Source of the DNA: Sulfitobacter sp.
GTDB taxonomy: Bacteria > Pseudomonadota > Alphaproteobacteria > Rhodobacterales > Rhodobacteraceae
Direction of reading: 5' to 3'
NCBI GenBank assembly: GCA_024636405.1
Contig: JAGXHC010000270.1
Location: 1-26,128 of the forward strand
DNA: 26,128 bases
Positions within the stretch are counted from its first letter, which is position 1. Each line of letters begins with the position of its first letter. Shown here in pieces: positions 1 to 7,679 of this stretch. A model generated the notes under the pieces. It made no database searches, was not told the origin of the DNA, and was given only the letters and a program-made list of their open reading frames with translations. The position numbers and the translations under genes are program-made.

Positions 1-848
1 GGCAGATCCTGCACCAACACTTCTGCGTGGATGTGCATCGGCACAATGGTGTCGGCATCGCCGTGGATGATCTCCACCGGCATGGTCAGCGTGCTGTAAC
101 GCGCGGCCATTTCCACCACATGGGGACGCAGTTGGTCAACTTGCTGCGCATTGGCCCGCGCGCTGCTGCGCCGCAAGGTCAATGCAGGCCCGACATGTGC
201 CGCATACCCGTCGGGCGGGTCATGTGGCGCGAAGATTGAACCGATGGAGCTGTTGACGACCCGCGCAGGTACAAATGCAGTGATGAGCGGCACGACGATG
301 GCCGATCCAAGTCTGGACCCCGTGATCCGGTAAAGCCAGCCAAGCGGGCCGGGCCAGGGTTCAGAGACCGCCGAAACCAATACCAGCGCTGCGGTGTCGG
401 TCGGTCGCAATATGCCCCAGGCCAAAGCCACGACCCCGCCAAAAGAATGACCAAGCACGATGGGATTTTGCACGCCCAGCTGATCGGCTGCTTTTTGCAA
501 CAGTTCTGCCTGCGCCAACGGCGGTTCAGCGTCGGTGTTCCAGACACCGCCATAGCCGGGCAGGCGGCCAGTCCATCCCATGCCCGGACGGTCAAAGGCA
601 ATCACGCGGTAACGGTCGGTCAACCGATCCGCCAGATCAAAGGTAAAATCCCGCAGATTGCCGCTTGCCCCGTGGATCAGCACCAGATCGGGGCCTGTGC
701 CCATCATCTTCACATGCACCGGCACGCCGCCCACATCAATGATGTCACCCAAGGGCGGAAAGGCTGCGGCCGCCTGCGCCTCGCGTGTCGACGCGCGCCA
801 GTGGACAAATATCACAAGTGCCAGGATTGCGCCGAGAAAGAAGATCAT
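1..848 (-). CDS. Alpha/beta hydrolase, membrane-anchored, 3' end cut by window edge
   Basis: This open frame starts at ATG 848 and runs off the left edge without a stop, giving about 282 residues. Residues 2-16 are hydrophobic and form a likely N-terminal membrane anchor. The fold markers are in order: an oxyanion-type HGASG at about 59-63, a DRPGMG turn at 86-91, the nucleophile elbow GHSFGG with Ser135, and GDADTIVP with Asp266 as the probable catalytic acid. The catalytic histidine should lie beyond the edge. The start codon is 1 nt after the metA stop, so the two are probably translationally coupled. The substrate cannot be read from sequence; the fold covers esterases, lipases, haloperoxidase-like and epoxide hydrolases. 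Membership of the fold is secure, a methionine-related role is only suggested by position. Confidence 0.85.
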   Translation of the reverse strand, partial: MIFFLGAILALVIFVHWRASTREAQAAAAFPPLGDIIDVGGVPVHVKMMGTGPDLVLIHGASGNLRDFTFDLADRLTDRYRVIAFDRPGMGWTGRLPGYGGVWNTDAEPPLAQAELLQKAADQLGVQNPIVLGHSFGGVVALAWGILRPTDTAALVLVSAVSEPWPGPLGWLYRITGSRLGSAIVVPLITAFVPARVVNSSIGSIFAPHDPPDGYAAHVGPALTLRRSSARANAQQVDQLRPHVVEMAARYSTLTMPVEIIHGDADTIVPMHIHAEVLVQDL

Positions 849-849
849 A

Positions 850-1767
850 CTAGGCCCCGATGTCTTGCAGATCGAAGGGCGTAGTTTGATATATCTCGTT
901 GATCCAGTTGCCATAAAGCAGATGGGCATGGCTGCGCCAGCGGTTGACGGGCTGGGCTGCCGGATTGTCCTGCGGATAGTAATTGCAGGGCACGTTGATC
1001 GCGACACCCGCTGCGACATCGCGGTCGTATTCCTGCTTTAGCGTGTCGCGGTCGTATTCAAAATGGTTGAACACATAAAGTGCGCGGTGGTCGGGATCCT
1101 CAATCAGGCAGGGGCCGACCTCGTCGCTGCCCAGCAGGGTGGACAGACCGGGGGCGGCGTTCACCTCTGGCTGTTTCATCTCTGTCCAACGTGACACCGG
1201 CACGACACATTCATCGGAAAAGCCGCGCAGATAAGGCGACGCCGGATTGAGGTTGCGATGGCGAAAGCACCCGAATGCCTTGTCCTGCAACAGATGTTTG
1301 CGCACCCCGTGAAAGTGGTGGATCATCGCCATGCCCCCCCAGCAAACGCCGAAAGTGGAATGTACATTGGTCTGGGTCCAGTCCATCAACCGTCTGAGTT
1401 CATCCCAATAGGTGACGTCCTCAAATTCAAGATGCTCGATGGGCGCGCCTGTGATGAGCAGCCCGTCAAACTTTTCCTCTCCCACTTCCTCAAAGGGGCG
1501 ATAAAAGCTTTCCATGTGTTCGGCGGCGGTATTGCGCGACCGGTGATCCGACATCCGCAGCAAGCTGAGTTCAATCTGAAGCGGGGTGGCACCGATCAGC
1601 CGCGCGAACTGATTTTCGGTTTGAATCTTTTTCGGCATCAGGTTCAGCAGCGCGATACGCAGGGGCCGAATGTCCTGCCTTGATGCCAGTTCCTCGTCCA
1701 GTACCATCACACCCTCGCGCGTCAGCACGTCAAAGGCAGGCAGATTGGCGGGGATCTTGATGGGCAT
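850..1767 (-). CDS. metA: Homoserine O-acyltransferase (predicted acetyl-CoA type)
   Basis: This 305-residue cytoplasmic enzyme activates the homoserine hydroxyl for methionine synthesis. It has the full MetA/HTS glutamine-amidotransferase-like fold: LLNLMPKK near 40-47, TGAP at 106-109, catalytic Cys142 in FGVCWGG, and the His235/Glu237 pair in NHFEYD. Length matches the family. Residue 111 is Glu (APIEHLEF). In characterised MetA proteins Glu here goes with acetyl-CoA use and Gly with succinyl-CoA use, so O-acetylhomoserine is the predicted product. The gene follows an unrecognised P-loop protein gene (87 bp gap) and is followed 1 nt later by a hydrolase. An AGGA stands about 11 nt before the ATG, a rather long spacing. 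Confidence 0.96.
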   Translation of the reverse strand: MPIKIPANLPAFDVLTREGVMVLDEELASRQDIRPLRIALLNLMPKKIQTENQFARLIGATPLQIELSLLRMSDHRSRNTAAEHMESFYRPFEEVGEEKFDGLLITGAPIEHLEFEDVTYWDELRRLMDWTQTNVHSTFGVCWGGMAMIHHFHGVRKHLLQDKAFGCFRHRNLNPASPYLRGFSDECVVPVSRWTEMKQPEVNAAPGLSTLLGSDEVGPCLIEDPDHRALYVFNHFEYDRDTLKQEYDRDVAAGVAINVPCNYYPQDNPAAQPVNRWRSHAHLLYGNWINEIYQTTPFDLQDIGA

Positions 1768-1824
1768 ATCGGGCGTATTCCTGTGTGAATTAAGTTAGAT
1801 AGGGCGCGCCGGTGTTGCTGCCAG

Positions 1825-1839
1825 GTGGCGCGGTGCCAC
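1825..1839 (-). promoter_or_regulatory. Short hairpin in the metA leader
   Basis: In the 86-base gap upstream of metA, GTGGC (1825-1829) pairs with GCCAC (1835-1839) around a 5-nt loop. Next to it at 1844-1853 is the 10-bp palindrome CTGCGCGCAG. There is no U-tract, so it is not a standard terminator. I could not match it to the SAM-II riboswitch that often precedes alphaproteobacterial metA. It may be a processing or attenuation structure, or chance in GC-rich DNA. Confidence 0.3.
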
Positions 1840-1853
1840 GTCGCTGCGCGCAG

Positions 1854-2708
1854 TTAGCGGTCCAGAGTGTCGGCAATCAGATCGGTCAGGCCTGCCTCAT
1901 CGCGCAGCCCTGCAACCTGATCTGCGGTGATTGTGATCCCCCATTTTGCCATCGCGGCATAGCGTGGCTGCCGATGCTCAAGCGCTTTTGCATAGGTCCA
2001 GCGGATGAAGGCATCAGGATCAACGTCGTCTTCCGAGCAGTTGTTTTCAATCAGATAATCTTTCCAGACGCGTGCCAGAAATTCCGGCTGATAGGCCATC
2101 GGTTTCGGCGCCTTGTCAAACCGGCGGATCAATTCACGGGTGTGGGCCGCGTCGCCTTTGATCCAGACCAACAGACATTCCTGCGACAGCGCCTGCAACA
2201 ACGGGTCTTCGGGATCATCGGGGTTCACCCATTCGCAGATCGACCCGCCGGTGTCACAGATAAAATGCGGGTATCCATAAAGCGCCTGCGCACGGCGCGA
2301 AAAATGGCCGGTGTCGCGCAGGGCTGCAATTTCCGCGTCCCGAAATGCACGTTGCCGGGTGGCATAGTCCTGCATCGGCAGACCGCCCTTGGCAGCACTG
2401 CCCGGCTTGCCCAGCCATGTGGCCACGGGCGACAGGTTCTCAAACGTGATATTTGAGCCAATATAGATCGAATCGCTCAGCAGAAGATCACGCAGGAACG
2501 GGACCTTCATCGCTTCGGCCTTGGCATTATCGGCTATGATTTCACCCAGGTAGCGTGTGCCGATGCGGTAATCGATGGAATAGTGGAACCACCCGCCGGA
2601 CCCGCGCAGCAAACCCGACAGGTGGGTTTTGCCCAGTCCCGACATGCCGAACACCAGAACCTTGCGATGGGTCGCGGCGCGCCAGTCGTCGGCAGAGGAA
2701 TAAAGCAT
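1854..2708 (-). CDS. P-loop NTPase-like protein of unknown function
   Basis: This is a 284-residue soluble protein. Residues 17-28 form a beta strand running into a Walker A loop, GMSGLGKT (21-28), with Lys27 and Thr28, placed as in small nucleotide or shikimate kinases and in sulfotransferase-like P-loop folds. A DYRIG motif follows at about 46-50 (Asp46), where small kinases hold their substrate acid. The rest is mixed alpha/beta, rich in Trp and Tyr, with no membrane segment. No second domain is recognisable, and I cannot name a substrate. It lies 30 bp after a DMT exporter and 86 bp before metA, all on one strand, so it could be co-transcribed with them. A kinase or ATPase role is inferred from the P-loop only. 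Confidence 0.8.
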   Translation of the reverse strand: MLYSSADDWRAATHRKVLVFGMSGLGKTHLSGLLRGSGGWFHYSIDYRIGTRYLGEIIADNAKAEAMKVPFLRDLLLSDSIYIGSNITFENLSPVATWLGKPGSAAKGGLPMQDYATRQRAFRDAEIAALRDTGHFSRRAQALYGYPHFICDTGGSICEWVNPDDPEDPLLQALSQECLLVWIKGDAAHTRELIRRFDKAPKPMAYQPEFLARVWKDYLIENNCSEDDVDPDAFIRWTYAKALEHRQPRYAAMAKWGITITADQVAGLRDEAGLTDLIADTLDR

Positions 2709-2738
2709 CGGGCAGGGTCCTGTAACTTGGGGTCTACC

Positions 2739-3653
2739 CTACCTAAACCAGCCCTTCATCAGACGCCAGATGCGACCATCCACCACCAAGAGCCCCAGCG
2801 CCAAAAGCGCAAATCCGACGTAGGCCGCCGGGCGCAGCGTCTCTTGCAGCACCACGGCACCCAGAACGATCGCGACCGGCGCGATCAGCAAGGTGACCAA
2901 CATCAGATTTCCGCTGCCCGCCATGGCCAGCACGCGGTAATAGAGCAGATAGGCAACGCACGTCGCCGCCAGCGCGTAATAGGCGATGGCGCCAAGGGTC
3001 GCCGGGCGCAGATCAAGCGATATCGGGCCTTCGACAATCCAGGCCAGCGGCAGCATCACGGTGGTGGCGCCGGTCACCATCCCGGCGGCGGCCACCTGTG
3101 GCGGCTGGCCCGCCAGCATCTTGCGCGCCCAAACGGAGGCCAGTGCGTAAGATACCGTGCCGCCGATTACGGCCAGTTGCGCCAAGGAGCGGATGTCGAA
3201 AGCGCGCAGGTTTTCAAGCCCGATCGCCGTCGTCACACCGGCAAAGCCCAGCGTAACACCGACCGCCTTGCGCAGGGTGATGCGTTCATCCACGAAAAAG
3301 AGCGCGGCCATAAGCACGCCGAAAATCGCTGTCGCTGCATTTAGAATGGACGTCAGGCCGACTTCGATGTGCAGCTGCCCCCAGGCCATCAGAACGAAAG
3401 GGATCACATTGTTCAGCAGCCCCATAACAAGGAACGCGCCCCAGACGCGCGGGCTGCGCGGCAACGGCAGGCGCATCACAAGTACCGCCACCCAAAGTGC
3501 CAGCATGGCCCAGCCCACCCGGTGCGCCACCGCTGTCAACGGCCCGATCTCGTTCAGGGCGATCCGGACAGCCAAAAAGCTACCGCCCCAAAGCAGCGCC
3601 AACAACAGCATTTCTGTCCACGCGCGGGTTGAGATTGTCTTTTGATGCATCAT
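2739..3653 (-). CDS. EamA/DMT-family transporter (inner membrane)
   Basis: This 304-residue protein is almost entirely hydrophobic, with about ten predicted transmembrane helices arranged as two EamA repeats (roughly 13-140 and 155-290). An early LLWGGSFLAVR (19-29) and the VDERIT and LQETLRP turns between late helices of each repeat are typical of drug/metabolite exporters such as RhtA/YdcZ/RarD relatives. It ends in basic residues (RLMKGWFR), consistent with a cytoplasmic C-terminus. Substrate is unknown; relatives export amino acids or other small metabolites. A second ATG lies one codon downstream. It is separated from the upstream porin gene by a strong terminator, so it probably heads its own transcript leading into the P-loop gene and metA. 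Confidence 0.88.
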   Translation of the reverse strand: MMHQKTISTRAWTEMLLLALLWGGSFLAVRIALNEIGPLTAVAHRVGWAMLALWVAVLVMRLPLPRSPRVWGAFLVMGLLNNVIPFVLMAWGQLHIEVGLTSILNAATAIFGVLMAALFFVDERITLRKAVGVTLGFAGVTTAIGLENLRAFDIRSLAQLAVIGGTVSYALASVWARKMLAGQPPQVAAAGMVTGATTVMLPLAWIVEGPISLDLRPATLGAIAYYALAATCVAYLLYYRVLAMAGSGNLMLVTLLIAPVAIVLGAVVLQETLRPAAYVGFALLALGLLVVDGRIWRLMKGWFR

Positions 3654-3710
3654 GTTAGCGATCTATCGCCAGCGCACCGACAACACGACCCGAAACTTGC
3701 GCATGCCACG

Positions 3711-3743
3711 TAAAAAGCCCGCCGCGCAGTGCGCGGCGGGCTT
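3711..3743 (-). terminator. Rho-independent terminator after the FadL-like gene
   Basis: There is a perfect 13-bp stem, 3715-3727 paired with 3731-3743, with a 3-nt AGT loop. Read on the minus strand it ends in GGCGGGC followed by five T (3716-3712). It lies 17 bases past the stop of the FadL-like gene and shields the DMT gene downstream. Confidence 0.93.
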
Positions 3744-3760
3744 GTCCACGATCCGTCAGA

Positions 3761-4864
3761 TCAGAATGTAAACCCGACCTTCACACCAACTGCCACGGCA
3801 TCGTTATTCTCAAAGGTGCCAGCAGGTACAAAGCCGGGGATCGCGGTCTGCGCATCGCCGATGTTGATATAGCGCACAGCGGTCGTGATCCTCATATTGT
3901 CACGGGTATAGACAGCCGCCAACGCCAGGCTTTTGTTCCCGTCCGTCGGCCCGAGGTTGGAGGCAAACCCGCCATTGGATTTTTCATACCCCACAGAAGC
4001 CGAAACCGACCAGGTGTCATTAAGCTTGCGACCCACACCCAGTGAATAGGTGAAAACATCATCATCATAGCTGACCAATGATCGGCCGCCGGTCAACGTG
4101 CCATAATTGGCAGGTGAGATGTCGAAGTTGGACCAGTCCACCCAACGCACGCCACCGAACAGCAATGTATTCTGGGCCACGCCGGTCTGGAATTCCAGAT
4201 TGACAGATTGCGGCGTCTCGATTTCCGTGACGGAGCTGTTGTTTGCCCCCAGGGCGACGGAATTTTCGGTGGTGTCTACGTCGTGCTTGATCTTGGAGCT
4301 ATAGGTCAGCGACACACGCAGGGCGATATCGGGCCGCTCATAGGCAACGCCAGCCAGATAGCCGACGCCGATGTCACGATCTCCGTCAACGCTGTAGTTA
4401 CTAACGAACGGGACAGTCGAGGTTGCCTGGATGCTTTGCACCCGCAGGCCGCCGTGGACGCTGACGTTACTGGCCATTTTATAGCGCAGGATACCGCTGA
4501 TTGCATGGGTTTTCAGGTCGGCCGTGGACCCTTGGGCAAAATATCCCGTTCCGTTTGGATAAGCGACATCGGCACCAAAGGGCTGGTCATAGATGATGGC
4601 ATAGGACAGCTGGTCGTTGATATCCGCCTTGTAGGCTGCGCCGAACTGGAAAAAGCTTGGTGTAAGATCACCGGAATCGCGGCTGCCAAGCCCGGCAGCA
4701 GAAATGCCTGAGGTGCTGGGCGAAACTGAGCCGAGGCTGAATTCGGCGTAGCGGCCAGCCTCAAACAGGGCGGTGATGGATTGCCCGGAACGATCGATAC
4801 CGCCGGCCTGAGCGGCGCAGGTAGAACCAAGCAGGGCCGCGATGGCCAGATATTTTGAAGTCAT
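3761..4864 (-). CDS. FadL/OmpP1-type outer membrane transport protein
   Basis: This 367-residue protein has a clear Sec signal peptide (MTSKYLAIAALLG then CAAQA, cleavage near 20/21). The mature N-terminus GGIDRSGQSI, followed by FEAGRYAEFS and PSTSG, matches the plug/hatch start of the FadL/TodX/OMPP1 family in alphaproteobacteria. The remainder alternates short beta strands and ends in the terminal aromatic VGFTF expected for outer membrane barrel insertion. It is shorter than E. coli FadL (about 446), as is common in this group. The likely role is uptake of long-chain fatty acids or other hydrophobic compounds. A very strong GGGGAGGAG ribosome site precedes the ATG, pointing to high expression, and a strong terminator follows. 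Confidence 0.88.
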   Translation of the reverse strand: MTSKYLAIAALLGSTCAAQAGGIDRSGQSITALFEAGRYAEFSLGSVSPSTSGISAAGLGSRDSGDLTPSFFQFGAAYKADINDQLSYAIIYDQPFGADVAYPNGTGYFAQGSTADLKTHAISGILRYKMASNVSVHGGLRVQSIQATSTVPFVSNYSVDGDRDIGVGYLAGVAYERPDIALRVSLTYSSKIKHDVDTTENSVALGANNSSVTEIETPQSVNLEFQTGVAQNTLLFGGVRWVDWSNFDISPANYGTLTGGRSLVSYDDDVFTYSLGVGRKLNDTWSVSASVGYEKSNGGFASNLGPTDGNKSLALAAVYTRDNMRITTAVRYINIGDAQTAIPGFVPAGTFENNDAVAVGVKVGFTF

Positions 4865-4934
4865 GTCACTCCTCCCCAGAAGTCGTCTGTGTCATGCGAA
4901 ATGCCGCACAGGCAGGGGCGATACATCCGCCTAA

Positions 4935-4964
4935 CCCCACTTGCGTCAATTCATGACGCTGGGG
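4935..4964 (-). promoter_or_regulatory. Bulged inverted repeat upstream of the FadL-like gene
   Basis: In the 123-base gap between the DMT gene and the porin gene, CCCCA plus GCGTCA (4935-4939, 4943-4948) pair with TGACGC plus TGGGG (4954-4964), with a 3-nt bulge and a 5-nt loop. There is no T-run on either side, so it is weak as a terminator. It could be an operator for the porin gene or a processing hairpin. Confidence 0.35.
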
Positions 4965-4987
4965 CAGGTGTCCATTGTGACCCAACG

Positions 4988-5863
4988 TTATTTTGTCGGC
5001 ATGACTTTGCGCCGGGTTTCGGTCCAGATGTTAAGGTAGTTGCCGCCGAAAATGACCAATGCGCCAACAAATACCCAAACATCAAGAGCCTCAGCATATA
5101 GCAGCATACCGATCACCGCGATGACGGGCAGGCGAATGAAATCAATCGGCACCACAACGGTGGCCGGCGCAATTGCCAGCGCATTGGTAAGACAAAAGTG
5201 CGCCAACAGCCCACAGAACCCCACCAGCATCAAATAGGGCAGGCCGATGCCCGTCGGAAGTGCGACGTCGCCGTCATACCCCGCCATGATCAGGCCAAAG
5301 ACCAACTGCATGACCGTGAGGTAAAACAGGATCTGGGTGATGCTTTGGTCTCGGGTCAGGCGTTTGGTGAACATCATTGTCAGCGCAAAAAAGATAGCCG
5401 AAGCCCCCGCCGTCGCCACGCCGATATTGAGGCTGTCAATATTGGGGCGCGCAACAATCAGGATGCCGACAAACCCCATCAGCGCGGCCAGGGCCCGCAC
5501 CCGCGTCAACCGCTCCCCCAAAATCAGCGGAGACAGCACAATCACCCAAAGCGGCGATGTAAACTCCAGCGCAAAGACCTGTGCCAGAGGAATGACCGTC
5601 ACCGCAAAAAACCAAAGGTTCTGACCTGTAAAATGCGCCAGATTGCGGATCAGATGCAATCCGAAGTGCGTTGTCGAAATCTCGCGCCAATGCCCTGTGG
5701 CAAAGGCAATGGCGATCACGACCAAAGTACCAAAGGCACTGCGGTACATCATGATCTCGAAGGTATCGAATTTGCCCGACAATTCCCGACCCGCGACGGC
5801 CATCGCTGAAAATGAAGCAATGGACCCGATCATCCAGATCGCCGCGCGCAGGGTGGGGCTCAT
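4988..5863 (-). CDS. EamA/DMT-family transporter (inner membrane)
   Basis: This 291-residue polytopic protein has about ten hydrophobic segments in two EamA halves. The first half contains SIASFSAMAVAGRELSG (15-31) and the family's FTSPLWVIVLSPLILGERL stretch (about 101-119), where the GER turn between helices is the recognisable mark; the second ends with an AEALDVWVFVGALVIFGG segment. This pattern is the one seen in RhaT/S-adenosylmethionine or riboflavin exporter-like DMT members, but substrate cannot be assigned. It follows guaA by 56 bases in the same direction and precedes the porin gene by 123 bases. It resembles the other DMT gene in fold only; the two sequences are clearly different, so this is not a recent duplication. 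Confidence 0.88.
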   Translation of the reverse strand: MSPTLRAAIWMIGSIASFSAMAVAGRELSGKFDTFEIMMYRSAFGTLVVIAIAFATGHWREISTTHFGLHLIRNLAHFTGQNLWFFAVTVIPLAQVFALEFTSPLWVIVLSPLILGERLTRVRALAALMGFVGILIVARPNIDSLNIGVATAGASAIFFALTMMFTKRLTRDQSITQILFYLTVMQLVFGLIMAGYDGDVALPTGIGLPYLMLVGFCGLLAHFCLTNALAIAPATVVVPIDFIRLPVIAVIGMLLYAEALDVWVFVGALVIFGGNYLNIWTETRRKVMPTK

Positions 5864-5919
5864 CTCATGATTTCCAAATGGTTTAAATCCTCGCCGAAGG
5901 CATTAAGACCTGTGGCGCG

Positions 5920-7494
5920 TCATTCCCATTCGATCGTGCCCGGCGGTTTTGATGTGATGTCATAGGTCACACGGTTGATCCCCGGCACCTCATTGATGAT
6001 GCGAGTGGCGGTTTCGCCCAGAAATTCATGGGTGAAGGGATAGTAATCCGCTGTCATGCCGTCGACGGATGTGACTGCGCGCAGCGCGCAAGCGAAATCA
6101 TATGTGCGCCCGTCACCCATCACGCCCACGGTGCGCACCGGCAGAATGGCGACGAAGGCCTGCCAGATATCATCGTAAAGTCCATGCTTGCGGATCTGAT
6201 CGATAAAAACCGCGTCTGCCTCGCGCAGGATAGCGAGCTTTTCGCGCGTGATTTCGCCGGGACAACGGATCGCAAGACCGGGACCGGGAAACGGATGGCG
6301 CCCGATAAACGAAGGCGGCAGACCCAATTCGCGCCCCAGTGCGCGAACCTCGTCCTTGAAAAGTTCACGCAGCGGCTCGACCAGTTTGAGCCCCATTTTT
6401 TCCGGCAGCCCGCCAACGTTGTGGTGGCTTTTGATCGTCACAGAGGGGCCGCCCGAAAAGCTGACGCTTTCGATCACATCCGGATACAGCGTACCCTGCG
6501 CAAGGAAGGTCGCATCGCCCACCGCCTTTGCGTGCTTCTGGAACACGTCGATAAAAAGCCGTCCGATGATCTTTCTTTTTGTTTCCGGATCACTTACGCC
6601 GTCAAGCTCACCCAGAAACAGCGTCTGTTCGTCGGCGTGGATCAGCGGCATATTATAGTGATCGCGGAACATGGTCACGACCTCTTCGGCCTCGCCCTTG
6701 CGCAGCAATCCGTGGTCCACGAATACGCAGGTCAACTGATCCCCGATCGCCTCGTGGATCAGTACCGCGGCCACAGAAGAATCGACCCCGCCAGACAGCC
6801 CGCAGATGACCTTTTGATCGCCGACCTGTTCACGGATCGCCGCAATGGCTTCTTCGCGGTATGCGCGCATGGTCCAGTCGCCTTTGAACCCCGCCAGCCG
6901 GATGAAATTTTCATAAAGCCGGGCGCCGTTCGGCGTGTGGTGCACCTCGGGGTGAAACTGCACCGCATAAAAATGACGCGCGGCGTCACCGGTGATTGCA
7001 AAGGGCGCATTCGGCGAGGTGCCGTATACCTCGAACCCCGGTGCGATTTTACTGACATGGTCACCGTGGCTCATCCAGACCTGTTCACGGTCCGTGGTAA
7101 ACCAGCCTTCCAGCAAATCCAGCGGCCTGCCGGTTGGGGCAACAAAGGCGCGCCCGAATTCGGCTGTGCCCTGTCCCCGCTCCACGTGCCCGCCAAGGCA
7201 CTGCATCATGACCTGCTGGCCATAGCAGATCCCAAGGATCGGCACGCCCAGATCAAAGACAGACTGCGGCGGCATCGGCGCGCCTTCGGCAAAAACCGAC
7301 GCGGGCCCGCCGGAAAAGATCACCGCCTTGGGATCAAAATCGCGCAGGAATGCGTCGTCGACCGTATTGTAGGGATGAATTTCGCAAAACACGTTCAACT
7401 CGCGCAGGCGGCGCGCGATAAGTTGCGTTACCTGGCTGCCGAAATCGATGATCAGCAGGCGGTCATGGTCGGCGGGGGAAATAATGTCTGTCAT
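5920..7494 (-). CDS. guaA: GMP synthase (glutamine-hydrolysing)
   Basis: This 524-residue enzyme converts XMP, ATP and glutamine to GMP in the last step of guanine nucleotide synthesis. The N-terminal class I glutamine amidotransferase domain has its triad visible: Cys90 in GICYGQQ, His181 and Glu183 in FHPEV. The ATP pyrophosphatase domain begins around 210 with the P-loop SGGVDSS (234-240). The C-terminal dimerisation domain ends in KPPGTIEWE, the conserved tail that contributes to XMP binding. Length is normal for the family (about 520). It is transcribed divergently from the MttB-family gene; the region upstream is described separately. A long open frame lies opposite it on the plus strand and is a codon-bias shadow. 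Confidence 0.98.
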   Translation of the reverse strand: MTDIISPADHDRLLIIDFGSQVTQLIARRLRELNVFCEIHPYNTVDDAFLRDFDPKAVIFSGGPASVFAEGAPMPPQSVFDLGVPILGICYGQQVMMQCLGGHVERGQGTAEFGRAFVAPTGRPLDLLEGWFTTDREQVWMSHGDHVSKIAPGFEVYGTSPNAPFAITGDAARHFYAVQFHPEVHHTPNGARLYENFIRLAGFKGDWTMRAYREEAIAAIREQVGDQKVICGLSGGVDSSVAAVLIHEAIGDQLTCVFVDHGLLRKGEAEEVVTMFRDHYNMPLIHADEQTLFLGELDGVSDPETKRKIIGRLFIDVFQKHAKAVGDATFLAQGTLYPDVIESVSFSGGPSVTIKSHHNVGGLPEKMGLKLVEPLRELFKDEVRALGRELGLPPSFIGRHPFPGPGLAIRCPGEITREKLAILREADAVFIDQIRKHGLYDDIWQAFVAILPVRTVGVMGDGRTYDFACALRAVTSVDGMTADYYPFTHEFLGETATRIINEVPGINRVTYDITSKPPGTIEWE

Positions 7495-7565
7495 GGCGCC
7501 TGATTAGGCAAGCCCGCGCGGCGTGGCAAGGGCTGGATTGGCGATGCGCCGGTCGCATTACACGT

Positions 7566-7603
7566 CACGCAGGGTCGGCCGATGTCGCTTTTTTCCCTGC
7601 GTG
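7566..7603. repeat. 9-bp inverted repeat in the guaA / mttB-like divergent region
   Basis: CACGCAGGG (7566-7574) is repeated inverted as CCCTGCGTG (7595-7603). The 20-nt space contains a second palindrome, TCGGCCGA (7575-7582), and a run of six T (7589-7594). It sits about 77 bases before the MttB-family start and 72 bases before the guaA start, so it could be an operator or a leader stem-loop. No other structure was found in this 185-base gap. Confidence 0.45.
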
Positions 7604-7679
7604 GCCGTTATCCGCGCGAGGGGCTGGTGCCGAATGCGGTAGGCACGGGACAACAGATATACCGGTCAAGGGGACGAAC

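Noticed and set aside
1768..1860. SAM-II riboswitch upstream of metA
   Set aside because: I looked for the conserved GAUUU and pseudoknot segments and did not find them; a covariance search would settle it.
2739..5863. Duplication of the two DMT transporter genes
   Set aside because: The two proteins share only fold-level features; their sequences differ throughout and they lie in different transcription units.
6028..7503. Long plus-strand open frame (491 codons) opposite guaA
   Set aside because: It mirrors a clearly conserved gene and has no recognisable protein pattern; high GC content keeps the antisense frame open.
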